A program made the translations under genes and the position numbers. This document shows positions 18,009-26,071 of a stretch of DNA of 64,000 nucleotides, in pieces. Position 1 is the first letter of the stretch. Every line of letters starts with the position of its first letter. Below the pieces are notes generated by a model, which saw only the letters and a list, made by a program, of their open reading frames with translations, was not told the DNA's origin and did not search any database. The DNA comes from Chryseosolibacter sp964493505 (GTDB lineage Bacteria > Bacteroidota > Bacteroidia > Cytophagales > Cyclobacteriaceae), in the NCBI GenBank assembly GCA_964493505.1, contig CAZBNP010000009.1, forward strand, positions 62,001-126,000, in the 5' to 3' direction.

Positions 18009-19376
18009 TTAAAAGAGATTGCCATCGGCAGCCATCCGGATCCTCCAGGCGGACGGATACAGGTTGTTGACCCTGCCGGGAAGTACATTGACCCAGCCGA
18101 GTGGTGTGTCCTGGAATGACAACAGCGTGAATCCGTTGTCGGACGCTGTTAACGCAAGTGGATCTTTGCGCAGATACCTGCGGGCGGTTTCTTCATTCAC
18201 CTCCAGCGTCTGAACGTTTGACCTGTTCAGTTCAACCGACAGTGCCAGCGCGTGTTCAGGGATCAGTTTCTCGTGCTTGATGGTTGCGGCGTTTGTTCCG
18301 GCGTACACGACTTTGAGGTACTGAAGCAGGAATGTGAAGTCGTGCGCGACCGACGTGCGGGTGTAGAAGGCCAGGTCGTTGAACTGAAAGAACCGGTTGT
18401 CGTCTGCATTTTTCACCCAATCACACAGGCGTTCCTGAATACGAGCCGATGGCGCGGCAACACGCTTTTTTGTTTTGATCTTCAGGGTGCTGATAGGTTC
18501 TGTTTTTCGGATTGCCGCGAGAAAGAAACCTTCACCACCGACTTTGTGCGGATAGAAGCGGTATCCTACAACGCTACCATCAGAGACCTCCGTGATGCCC
18601 CAGGAGGGATCGGGCGATAGCTTTAGAAACTCCGGTTCGTGATGAGTGCGCATCCAGCGCAGGTTCTCTTCATTCTCCCGCGTGTTGAAAGTACAGGTGG
18701 AGTAGATGAGGATACCGCCTTCGCGAAGGGCCTCCCACACGGCGCTCACAATCCTGCGTTGCCGGCTGGCGCATAGTTCGACATTGTCCGGAGACCATGC
18801 CCGGGAAGCGCCTGGATCTTTGCGAAAAAGCCCTTCTCCCGAGCAGGGTGCGTCTATCACGATTACGTCGAAGAACCCGCGCAGATTTGTGAAGTCAGCG
18901 GGGTCGTTGTTGGTTACTATGGCGTTTGGATAGCCCCACTTCTGGATATTCTCGGACAGAATACTGGCGCGCGTACGGATGGTTTCATTCGAGACCAGCA
19001 GGCTGTCGCGGTGGAGCAAGGTCTGGAGCAGCGTCGATTTCCCCCCGGGTGCGGCGCAAAGGTCAAGTACTCTGACAGGTTGATCGAGGTCGACGGTCTG
19101 ACGGATGGCGTGTTCCAGGAACATGGAGCTTGCTTCCTGCACATAGTAGGAGCCGGCGTGAAACAGCGGATCGAGTGTGAACGAGGGACGGGTTGCGAGA
19201 TATTTTCCCTGCGTGCTCCAGGGAACAGGCGCTTCGGCCTGCAGGGAGCATTTTTTGAGGGGGTGCAAACGGACGCTCACGGGCGGAAGCACCTCCATGC
19301 TTTGAGCGAAGGCAGTAAACTCCTCGCCCAACCGGGTGCGCATGGATGCCTCGAATGCCTCGGGAAACGAAACCAT
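18009..19376 (-). CDS. RsmF/YebU-like rRNA (cytosine-C5) methyltransferase
   Basis: An S-adenosylmethionine-dependent m5C methyltransferase of the NOL1/NOP2/Sun family. The 455-residue protein has the SAM loop LDLCAAPGGKSTLLQ, motif IV DAPCSGEGLFRKDP and the catalytic Cys in YSTCTFNTRENEEN, then a C-terminal PUA-like region ending with GWVNVLPGRVNNLYPSAWRIR. That architecture fits RsmF (16S rRNA C1407) better than RsmB. The ATG at 19374-19376 is taken as start; a TTG two codons upstream is less likely. It lies 30 bases downstream of pdhB and shares its direction, so co-transcription is likely. Confidence 0.9.
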   Translation of the reverse strand: MVSFPEAFEASMRTRLGEEFTAFAQSMEVLPPVSVRLHPLKKCSLQAEAPVPWSTQGKYLATRPSFTLDPLFHAGSYYVQEASSMFLEHAIRQTVDLDQPVRVLDLCAAPGGKSTLLQTLLHRDSLLVSNETIRTRASILSENIQKWGYPNAIVTNNDPADFTNLRGFFDVIVIDAPCSGEGLFRKDPGASRAWSPDNVELCASRQRRIVSAVWEALREGGILIYSTCTFNTRENEENLRWMRTHHEPEFLKLSPDPSWGITEVSDGSVVGYRFYPHKVGGEGFFLAAIRKTEPISTLKIKTKKRVAAPSARIQERLCDWVKNADDNRFFQFNDLAFYTRTSVAHDFTFLLQYLKVVYAGTNAATIKHEKLIPEHALALSVELNRSNVQTLEVNEETARRYLRKDPLALTASDNGFTLLSFQDTPLGWVNVLPGRVNNLYPSAWRIRMAADGNLF

Positions 19377-19406
19377 TGGCAAATCAGATTCCCCGCTTGC
19401 GGGTGA

Positions 19407-20387
19407 TTAGTCGCGGTACATCACCGCTTTCACCGCCTTCACTGTTTTCTCCACATTCGGGAGTATTTCCTGAATGAGTGTGGGAGCATAGGGAAGGGGA
19501 GTATCATAGCTTGTGACGCGGTTGACAGGTGCGTCGAGATAATCGAAAGCGTTTTTCTGAACGTAATAAGTGATCTCTGACGAGATCGACGCCAACGGCC
19601 AGGCTTCTTCCACGACGACCAGGCGATTGGTTTTCTTAATCGATTCAACCACTGCGGCGAAGTCGATCGGGCGTACGGAGCGGAGGTCAATCACTTCCGC
19701 TGAAATACCCTCTTTTTCAAGTTCTGAGGCGGCAGCCATCGCCACTTTCATGATCTTTCCAAAGGAGACGATGGTTACGTCTGTTCCCGGCTTCTTAATA
19801 TCGGCAACACCGATGGGAATCAGGTATTCTTCTTCAGGAACCTCGCCTTTATCGCCATACATTAGTTCAGACTCCATGAAGATGACCGGATCGTTGTCGC
19901 GAATGGAGGTCTTCAGCAGGCCTTTAGCATCATAGGGATTGGACGGTACAACTACTTTTAGTCCGGGGGTGTTGGCAAACCAGTTTTCGAAGTTCTGAGA
20001 GTGCTGAGAGCTTAACATTCCGGCGTTACCGGTAGGGCCGCGGAAAACGATTGGCACGCTGAACTGACCACCCGACATCGACATCATTTTTGCCGCGCCG
20101 TTGATGATCTGGTCTATTCCCACCAATGAAAAGTTGAAAGTCATGAACTCGATAATCGGACGCAGCCCATTCATGGCGGCACCGACTCCGATCCCGGTAA
20201 ATCCGAGTTCTGCAATGGGTGTATCGATAACCCGTTCAGGGCCGAACTCATCAAGCATTCCCTGACTGACCTTGTAGGCGCCGTTGTACTGAGCCACTTC
20301 CTCACCCATGAGGAAGATCTTCTCGTCTTTGCGCATTTCCTCACTCATCGCCTCCCGAAGAGCTTCTCTGAACTGAATTTCTCTCAT
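19407..20387 (-). CDS. pdhB: Pyruvate dehydrogenase E1 component, beta subunit
   Basis: The beta subunit of the thiamine-diphosphate-dependent E1 enzyme, which decarboxylates pyruvate in the pyruvate dehydrogenase complex. The 326-residue protein has the expected MREIQFREALREAMSEEM start, the cofactor-contacting FLMGEEVAQYNGAYKVSQG, DTPIAELGFTGIGVGAAMNG and the C-terminal transketolase domain with IDLRSVRPID. The alpha subunit (pdhA) and E2 are not in the window, so E1 is split in this genome. A promoter with two 11-base direct repeats lies upstream and the rRNA methyltransferase gene downstream. A branched-chain 2-oxoacid E1 beta is the main alternative. Confidence 0.92.
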   Translation of the reverse strand: MREIQFREALREAMSEEMRKDEKIFLMGEEVAQYNGAYKVSQGMLDEFGPERVIDTPIAELGFTGIGVGAAMNGLRPIIEFMTFNFSLVGIDQIINGAAKMMSMSGGQFSVPIVFRGPTGNAGMLSSQHSQNFENWFANTPGLKVVVPSNPYDAKGLLKTSIRDNDPVIFMESELMYGDKGEVPEEEYLIPIGVADIKKPGTDVTIVSFGKIMKVAMAAASELEKEGISAEVIDLRSVRPIDFAAVVESIKKTNRLVVVEEAWPLASISSEITYYVQKNAFDYLDAPVNRVTSYDTPLPYAPTLIQEILPNVEKTVKAVKAVMYRD

Positions 20388-20406
20388 ACCGATCTTTAAA
20401 GTGGCG

Positions 20407-20456
20407 TAAAAATACGACCAAAGGGGTGAATGGCAAAGTTTTAGAGACCAAAGGGG
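20407..20456 (-). promoter_or_regulatory. pdhB promoter with paired direct repeats
   Basis: On the minus strand TTTG (20434-20437) is followed after 19 bases by TATTTTTA (20407-20414), one base from the TAnnTTTG consensus. The 11-mer GACCAAAGGGG (plus strand) occurs at 20416-20426, within the spacer, and again at 20446-20456, just upstream of the -33 box. The copies are exactly 30 bp apart, about three helical turns, as expected for a pair of regulator sites. Which regulator is unknown. Confidence 0.5.
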
Positions 20457-20461
20457 CAAAT

Positions 20462-20495
20462 AAAAACCCTCCCGGTTTTGGCCGGGAGGGTTTTT
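20462..20495 (-). terminator. Strong intrinsic terminator after the TPR/OmpA-like lipoprotein gene
   Basis: A perfect 14-bp inverted repeat (AAAAACCCTCCCGG / CCGGGAGGGTTTTT) with a 6-base loop, reading into a T run on the minus strand, begins about 20 bases after the stop of the lipoprotein gene. It isolates that gene from pdhB. Confidence 0.9.
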
Positions 20496-20514
20496 ATGTG
20501 GGTTGTTTTCTAAA

Positions 20515-22293
20515 CTATTTCAGTGCGTTCCGGAAGCTCTCGGTAGCCGAGACTTTCGAGAATTCCAGGTCTGTCAGCGCTGCTTCTTTGAGGGAAGGAT
20601 CGCGTTGAACTGCGTTGGTGAGGTTGCTTACAATCTGATCAGCATTGTCAAGACGGGCAGATGCAACGGCCGCGCCATAGTATGCGATCGCGAGGTTGCT
20701 GTCTTTGCTGGCTGCATCCTGGAAGGATGTCAGGGAGTTTTGATAATCTTTGTTCAGCAACTGAGCGAGACCTTTGTTGAAGAGGTTCACAGCTTCGTCG
20801 CTTGCTGAAGACAGGGAACGAACAGCATCCTGATATTTGGCCATGGATATTTCAGCAGAGCCTTTTACACCATTCAGTCCGGCAGCGTTATCGCCGCTAA
20901 GACCTGCTCCCAACGCGCGGTTTGCGTAGTTGTAAGCCTGGTAAGGGTTGCCTTTGATCATGCTTATCGAAGCCAGGTTCGCTTGTACTTCTGCAGCATT
21001 TTCATTCAGCCTCGCAGCGATGTCGAGTTGAGCCTGCGCTCTGTCAGCAAGGCTCGATGCATTGCTGGAGTTCTCAATAGCCTGTGCGATGTAAACAGCA
21101 CCCAGGTTGTTGTGAGCCTGCCAGTTAGTACCTTTTTTGGTCGCAGCTTCATAGATCGCCGCTTTTTCCTCCAGGGAAGGAGTGAGTGTTGCAGCGTACA
21201 TAAGCTCTTCTCTTGACAGGGTGTCGGCGTTAACCGAGCCTTGTGTGATTTGCTTGGAGAGAACCGCTATTTCCGCATCTGTTTTCTTGTCTTTCAGAAC
21301 CAGGATTTCTGTTTTCGCAGTTCTGAGTTTAGGGTACACTTCGCGGAAGACTTTTCTGTAAGTAGCGAGTTTCTGGAGTTGTTTCTCCTGGCTTTCGAAT
21401 GTTCCACCACCGTTGATGATGTTCAGGTATTCTGATTTTTGCTCGGAAGTGATTCCGTCGTAGGAAGCCAGCGCGTTTTTGAATTCATTCCAGTCCTGGA
21501 TAACAGGCTTCAGGATGAATTTGATCTCGTCAGCCTGTTGCTTGTAGTCGTACTTCTTCATCTGATCGCGGTAGAACTTTTCGATAGCCGCTGCGCGATC
21601 CGGAGACAAGCGTGAGTTGATCCGTTCAGCACCCTCAGGCGAGTGAGTACCCGTAACGGTAACGGTGCTTGTAGCGTTCTTTGATGCAATGAAGGCATCG
21701 AGTTGCCTGCCTTTAGGGCTGCTGATTTCCGACCTCCTCAGTACAGACCTCCCTTGTTCGAAGATGAAATCAGGGATAATAACCGGCTCCAGTTCGGGCT
21801 GGTTGTTGTACCCGTGATCCGCATACGCTGCGAAGTACGCAGGCTCAACCAGTTTCGACGTCGTGATCACGCCCGTGGCAACCTGCATTCTGGGAGATGT
21901 TTTTGATTTCTCACCTTTTGATGCTACTCCTTCAACTTCGAGGATGCCATTCTTCATGGCAGGAGCATAGGCAAAAGTGAATGTTTGCGAAGCTCTGGGC
22001 TGTTCAGTAGCTGCATTGGGGTAATCCTCAGCACGGAACGCCAGTGGTTCCAGAGCTGTTTCCTGTTCGCCGTACTTATAGAAGGTGTTTACCGTGTAAA
22101 CAGTACCCTTCTTCAGCATTTTGGCGGGGAGGTTTGCGGCCATGTCGAAGGTAACAGTATCCTTATGTACCTCCAGAGGATTAGGAGTTACGGTAAGTTG
22201 TTGTTCCTTAGCCATTTTTACCATTTTGGGCAACGTACAGCCCCCGAGGGCCAAGGCAGCGGCAATAAAAAATGAGTAAACTACTTTTCTCAT
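20515..22293 (-). CDS. TPR-containing lipoprotein with OmpA-like region
   Basis: This 592-residue protein starts at the ATG at 22291-22293 with a lipoprotein signal (FFIAAALALGGC, Cys about 18). An N-terminal beta-rich region (to about 190) is followed by an OmpA-like stretch (DFIFEQGRSVLRRSE, then TVTVTGTHSPEGAERINSRLSPDRA, about 195-265). A helical region and at least four TPR-like units follow (from about 390: NWQAHNNLGAVYIAQAI, AEVQANLASISMIKGNPYQAYNYANRAL, EAVNLFNKGLAQLLNKDYQNSL, NLAIAYYGAAVASARL). I do not recognise the exact family. T9SS lipoproteins PorE and PorW/SprE use some of the same parts but in another order. A textbook promoter and a strong terminator flank it, so it is probably a well-expressed single gene. 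Confidence 0.85.
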   Translation of the reverse strand: MRKVVYSFFIAAALALGGCTLPKMVKMAKEQQLTVTPNPLEVHKDTVTFDMAANLPAKMLKKGTVYTVNTFYKYGEQETALEPLAFRAEDYPNAATEQPRASQTFTFAYAPAMKNGILEVEGVASKGEKSKTSPRMQVATGVITTSKLVEPAYFAAYADHGYNNQPELEPVIIPDFIFEQGRSVLRRSEISSPKGRQLDAFIASKNATSTVTVTGTHSPEGAERINSRLSPDRAAAIEKFYRDQMKKYDYKQQADEIKFILKPVIQDWNEFKNALASYDGITSEQKSEYLNIINGGGTFESQEKQLQKLATYRKVFREVYPKLRTAKTEILVLKDKKTDAEIAVLSKQITQGSVNADTLSREELMYAATLTPSLEEKAAIYEAATKKGTNWQAHNNLGAVYIAQAIENSSNASSLADRAQAQLDIAARLNENAAEVQANLASISMIKGNPYQAYNYANRALGAGLSGDNAAGLNGVKGSAEISMAKYQDAVRSLSSASDEAVNLFNKGLAQLLNKDYQNSLTSFQDAASKDSNLAIAYYGAAVASARLDNADQIVSNLTNAVQRDPSLKEAALTDLEFSKVSATESFRNALK

Positions 22294-22326
22294 TGGAGGT
22301 TTGTTTATAGTTGATTTATGAGGTTC

Positions 22327-22358
22327 CAAAAGTAAACTTATGTGTGTTTTTTTGCAAT
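22327..22358 (-). promoter_or_regulatory. Promoter of the TPR/OmpA-like lipoprotein gene
   Basis: Minus-strand ATTG (22355-22358) is followed after 20 bases by TACTTTTG (22327-22334), an exact Bacteroidota -7 box with ideal spacing. The A-rich spacer includes a run of seven A. The predicted leader is about 27 bases. Confidence 0.75.
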
Positions 22359-22409
22359 TATACTCAAAAAAATGACAATACTGCCACTTCAAGACACCCC
22401 ATTGGGGCT

Positions 22410-22417
22410 TATATTTG
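22410..22417 (+). promoter_or_regulatory. -7 promoter box upstream of the PspC gene
   Basis: TATATTTG matches TAnnTTTG, and no gene lies between it and the ATG at 22478. The -33 element is not recognisable, so support is limited. Confidence 0.4.
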
Positions 22418-22477
22418 TAAGTCGGATTATTGGTCGATGAATGGTCTTTTTGGCAAGTTGAAAGCGAGTTAAAGCTT

Positions 22478-22705
22478 ATGAACGATGTAGTTTTCAGGAT
22501 TCAGCGCTTCTTTGAGGGATATGCGTTTGGCGTCTGCACCCGTCTGGGTGAAAAATTGGGTATGGCAACCTCCAGCATCCGGTTGTTCTTTATTTACGCT
22601 TCATTCATCACCTTTGGGTCGCCCGTCATCCTTTATCTGGCTCTGGCATTCGTGATGAATATGCGAAAACACCTCAGAAAGAGGAATCCTATCTGGGATT
22701 ACTGA
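22478..22705 (+). CDS. PspC-domain membrane protein
   Basis: A 75-residue protein with the PspC family layout: short N-terminal part, then GVCTRLGEKLGMATSSIRLFFIYASFITFG and a hydrophobic segment PVILYLALAFVMN followed by basic residues. PspC proteins belong to membrane-stress (phage-shock) responses in Proteobacteria; in Bacteroidota the role is less defined. I start it at the ATG at 22478 (MNDVVFRIQRFFEG); a non-ATG upstream start would add 16 residues unlike the family. It ends 17 bases inside the convergent glycosyltransferase gene. Confidence 0.82.
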   Translation: MNDVVFRIQRFFEGYAFGVCTRLGEKLGMATSSIRLFFIYASFITFGSPVILYLALAFVMNMRKHLRKRNPIWDY

Positions 22706-23708
22706 AAGGTGACGTTTTTTTGTTCCGAAAATAGTAATCGAAAATAATGAGGCCGCGGTGAACATTTTCACGCGGGTAGGAGGGGTTCGCCCTCCGGATC
22801 ACCGAACGCTGCTTTCGGATACGGCCTATTGAATTAAAAAAATCGCGGTGTGCGCGAAGCACGCTCAACGAATTTCGTCCCTCACCCTTAAGGAGAAAGG
22901 TCAAAGCCGCCAGCCAGTCGAGCATTATCCTTAGGGGTAGCTTGCCGATCAGTTCTCCTCTGTCGAAGTGTTTGGCGATCAGGTAGAGTCCATTTCTGAA
23001 GTTCAGATACGTCTTCCTCGGGTGTTGATAGCCCAGTGTTCCCGCGCCGAGATGGTAAACCGTGCTTTTCCCGGAGTAATATATCTCCGCGCCAGCGCGC
23101 GCGATCTTCCAGCAAAGGTCGATCTCTTCCATGTGCGCGAAAAAATCCTCATCGAAACCACCGTGCTCGTGAAATTTTTCCGCGCGTATCATCATGCAGG
23201 CACCGGAGCTCCAGAAGACCGGACGCTCGTCGTCGTACTGCCCCCGGTCTTCTTCGACATGGTCGAATATCCGGCCCCGACAAAACGGATAACCGAGTGT
23301 GTCGATAAAACCCCCGCCGGCCCCGGCATATTCAAACACCTTCCGGTTCTGGTGGGAGAGTATCTTTGGCTGTACCGACGCCACTTCGGGACGCTGGTCG
23401 AGCAGCGCTTTTAACGGCAACACCCAGCCGGGAGTGACTTCTACGTCTGAATTCAGCAGGATGTAGTAATCGTAGGTGATCTCGCGCAGCGCTGCGTTGT
23501 AACCTCCGCAGAAACCGAAGTTTTCGTTGAGCCGGATCACACCCACACCCGGAAATTCCTCTCGAAGCACACCAATGGAGCCGTCGGTAGAACCGTTGTC
23601 GGCCACGAATACGTCGGCAGGCGCCGAATGTTGAATAACGGACGGCAGGAACTGGCGGAGTAACCGTTCGCCGTTGTAATTCAGAATAACTACCGCGACA
23701 GTGGTCAT
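22689..23708 (-). CDS. Family 2 glycosyltransferase
   Basis: A 339-residue GT-A fold glycosyltransferase with VVILNYNGERLL at the start, VADNGSTDGS, the metal/nucleotide motif LLNSDVEV and an acceptor region FDEDFFAHMEEIDLCWKIARAG (ED-W type). These features match rhamnosyltransferase-like GT2 enzymes of polysaccharide or O-antigen synthesis. The C-terminal part has a helical segment and a basic end. The donor sugar is not readable from sequence. Its start overlaps the stop of the YbaB gene by 4 bases. No other polysaccharide genes are near. Confidence 0.92.
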   Translation of the reverse strand: MTTVAVVILNYNGERLLRQFLPSVIQHSAPADVFVADNGSTDGSIGVLREEFPGVGVIRLNENFGFCGGYNAALREITYDYYILLNSDVEVTPGWVLPLKALLDQRPEVASVQPKILSHQNRKVFEYAGAGGGFIDTLGYPFCRGRIFDHVEEDRGQYDDERPVFWSSGACMMIRAEKFHEHGGFDEDFFAHMEEIDLCWKIARAGAEIYYSGKSTVYHLGAGTLGYQHPRKTYLNFRNGLYLIAKHFDRGELIGKLPLRIMLDWLAALTFLLKGEGRNSLSVLRAHRDFFNSIGRIRKQRSVIRRANPSYPRENVHRGLIIFDYYFRNKKTSPFSNPR

Positions 23709-24040
23709 CCCATCAGGCCGCTTAAATCCATGCCGGGGATATTGGGGAGCAGGCCCTCGGTACTCTTCTTTAATTCCTCCTTCGCTCTTATCTCGGCCTC
23801 TTCCGCAGCCTTGTTCACCGCCGCGACGATCAGGTCCTGCATTACCGTCTTGTCTTCAGCCTTCAACAGAGAACTGTCGACGTCGAGACCGATCAGCTGG
23901 CGTTTCCCGTTAACCGTGGCCTTCACCAATCCGCCGCCCGATTCACCGCTTACATGAATGTTGGCAAGATTATCCTGCGCTTCCTTTAGACGGGCCTGAA
24001 CCTCCTTCATCTTGCCCATCATTTTCATCATATCAAACAT
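23705..24040 (-). CDS. YbaB/EbfC nucleoid-associated protein
   Basis: A 111-residue protein with the YbaB/EbfC profile: an N-terminal amphipathic helix rich in Met (MFDMMKMMGKMKEVQARLKEAQ), the central sheet with GGGLVKATVNGKRQLIGLDVD, and a C-terminal helix with DLIVAAVNKAAEEAEIRAKEEL. Members form dimers that bind DNA; many genomes place the gene near dnaX and recR, which are not seen here. It overlaps the glycosyltransferase gene by 4 bases. Confidence 0.93.
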   Translation of the reverse strand: MFDMMKMMGKMKEVQARLKEAQDNLANIHVSGESGGGLVKATVNGKRQLIGLDVDSSLLKAEDKTVMQDLIVAAVNKAAEEAEIRAKEELKKSTEGLLPNIPGMDLSGLMG

Positions 24041-24059
24041 AGTTGTCTATTTAATTAAC

Positions 24060-24118
24060 AAATGGCAAAAAGCAAAAAGCAAAAAGCAAAGGGCAAATGG
24101 CAATTGGCAATTGGCAAT
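24060..24118. repeat. Low-complexity intergenic repeat (AAAAAGC and GGCAATT units)
   Basis: Between the YbaB gene and the end of the T9SS type B gene, three copies of an AAAAGC/AAAAAGC unit are followed by GGGCAAATGGCAATTGGCAATTGGCAATG, in effect tandem GGCAATT heptamers. There is no coding potential. The unit structure resembles degenerate heptamer-type repeats between genes in Bacteroidota genomes. Confidence 0.7.
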
Positions 24119-24181
24119 GTGGGAACTCCTATGTCCCTCCAAACCGGGCACCCAGACCCCAGCACTAACCCGCAACCAACC

Positions 24182-26071
24182 TCATCTCCTCAAGAGAACT
24201 ACCGACCCCGATCTTTTAAAAATACGTCCGGTGCGGTCGGTTATGTTGGCGATGAACGCGTACGTTCCTTCGGGCATATCATTTCCCTTGTAGGTGCCGT
24301 CCCATCCGGTGGTGATATCGTTTGTAGTAAACAAAAGCTCACCCCAGCGGTTGAAGATATGCATTTCAAAGTCGACTACATATTGACCGAAGACGGTAAA
24401 TACGTCATTCAGGTTGTCGCCGTTAGGAGTAAAAGCTGTTGGGTGAAAAAGGTTTGGGTCTTTCAGGATTGCGATTTGGTTAGAGAGAGACGGATTGAGC
24501 CCGCCTTCTACCGCCAAAGCGCGCACGATGTAGACCAGGGCCTGATGGTTGAGGTCGCTGGTAGCATCGGTGAAAGCGGTCGTCGTTCCCGTGGAGGTTG
24601 TCTGCAGCAGGGTTCCCTCGCTGGAGTATTTCTCCACGACGTAGTCGGTGACACCATTCTCCCATCCACCGTAAGGCGACCACGTGAGATTGACAGTATT
24701 ATCACCCGCCAGTGTACCGGCCAGTCGTATCGGACACGCTTCAATTCCCGGCAGACTTTCATTGGCGCACGCGTCGTGGTACCGGATGCGATAGCAGGAA
24801 GCATCCTCCGTGGCGTAGGACGGATCCTCGAAGGTGTGTTGTGTAGTAGTAGCCAGTTGGCTGTAACTTCCGTTCGTCGATTTTTCAACGATAAACTCCA
24901 CCGGCACGAAGTTCGGGTCAGACTGCCATTCCAGTGCTACGCCGTCGTCGCTTACCACTGCTGTGACATTTCTGATAGCCGTTGGAGTATCGTCCGAGAA
25001 GCCGGTCCCACACTTTGTCATCGACACACTTTCGCTCCCGTTGGTGTAACGTGTTGTGAGCTGGTAGCAGTACTCTATGCCGCACAGAACGCCGGTATCT
25101 GTATGCGGTGACGCAGGGGGAGAGGTGACGAGTGTACTGCCATCGCCGGCTGCCCGCTGGAGGCTGTAGTCGCTGATCCCCGTTGGTGAAGTTGTCCAGG
25201 TTACATCGATCGCTTTATTGCGTATGTTGAGGTCGAGGTCGGCGCTGCAGATTACCGCCGAGTTGAAGCTAATGTTGTTGCAGGGGTCGAATGCGGCGAG
25301 GCGGAAGCAGTAGTAGTTGTTGTCGGTATTCAGGTTTTGAACGGTAAACGCCGATGAGTTATAGACATCCGACAGCTGTTGAAAGGTTGTTGCATTGTTT
25401 GTCGCGATGCCGAGCTTGTACTGAATATCTGGCGATACGTCGAAGTCGAGTTGTATGCTGGAATTATCCGGCACTTCAAGCCGTGTGATAGTAGGAACAG
25501 GGAGTGTGAGCAGGGGTGTTATGGTGCGGTTGTCGGCACTGCAGTTGTCTGCTGCGGTAAGGTTGCGTCCGCGCACGGAGACTGTCTGTGTGCCGGCCGC
25601 GTACACGTGATGATCGGCTCCGGTACCACCCACGACAATTTCAGGACTTGCATCATTGTAGTCGATAACATATTCGTCGTAGTGGCTGTCGTCGAGTTGA
25701 ACGGAAATCTCATTGTTTCCGCAGGTGTAAAGGTTGAACCCGGGAGCGACGTTTGGCACCACTTCAATCCGGATGCTGTCGAGCACCGGATGACGAAGTA
25801 TCCGCAGGTAGTAGATACCGGGTTCTGTATACGTGTGCGTGAAAGGAGGGACTATCAGGGGTACGCTGGTAGTCATGTTTTCATAGAACGCGGCACAGGG
25901 ATTATTGGTGTCGCAGATAAAAGGCGGGATCAGACTTACGGTTACGGTGTGAGGCGCGCATCCTTTGATCTCATCAACTTCAAATCCACCTCCTGCGCTG
26001 AGGTGCTGGCAGAACGACACCGTGGACAAAACAATCGCGACCAGAAATAGCGTTATTCCTTGCCAGTTCAT
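24182..26071 (-). CDS. Secreted protein with T9SS type B (gliding-associated) sorting domain
   Basis: A 629-residue protein with a signal peptide (to about FCQ, residue 21). A PKD-like N-terminal region (GCAPHTVTVSLIPP, then TYTEPGIYYLRI) is followed by several fibronectin-III-like beta domains. The C-terminus is the type B domain that directs export through the type IX system: HPTAFTPNGDNLNDVF, MHIFNRWGELLF, GWDGTYKGNDMPEGTYAFIANITD. The mature protein should be surface-exposed or secreted; no catalytic domain is seen, so adhesion or a structural role is plausible. Its ATG overlaps the stop of hutH by 4 bases, an odd partnership given the unrelated functions. Confidence 0.9.
   Translation of the reverse strand: MNWQGITLFLVAIVLSTVSFCQHLSAGGGFEVDEIKGCAPHTVTVSLIPPFICDTNNPCAAFYENMTTSVPLIVPPFTHTYTEPGIYYLRILRHPVLDSIRIEVVPNVAPGFNLYTCGNNEISVQLDDSHYDEYVIDYNDASPEIVVGGTGADHHVYAAGTQTVSVRGRNLTAADNCSADNRTITPLLTLPVPTITRLEVPDNSSIQLDFDVSPDIQYKLGIATNNATTFQQLSDVYNSSAFTVQNLNTDNNYYCFRLAAFDPCNNISFNSAVICSADLDLNIRNKAIDVTWTTSPTGISDYSLQRAAGDGSTLVTSPPASPHTDTGVLCGIEYCYQLTTRYTNGSESVSMTKCGTGFSDDTPTAIRNVTAVVSDDGVALEWQSDPNFVPVEFIVEKSTNGSYSQLATTTQHTFEDPSYATEDASCYRIRYHDACANESLPGIEACPIRLAGTLAGDNTVNLTWSPYGGWENGVTDYVVEKYSSEGTLLQTTSTGTTTAFTDATSDLNHQALVYIVRALAVEGGLNPSLSNQIAILKDPNLFHPTAFTPNGDNLNDVFTVFGQYVVDFEMHIFNRWGELLFTTNDITTGWDGTYKGNDMPEGTYAFIANITDRTGRIFKRSGSVVLLRR

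Noticed and set aside
24062..25111. A 349-codon open frame on the plus strand opposite the T9SS type B gene
   Set aside because: It starts in the tandem repeat and then runs antisense through the sorting and FN3 domains of a well-supported gene; its translation has no recognisable domain.
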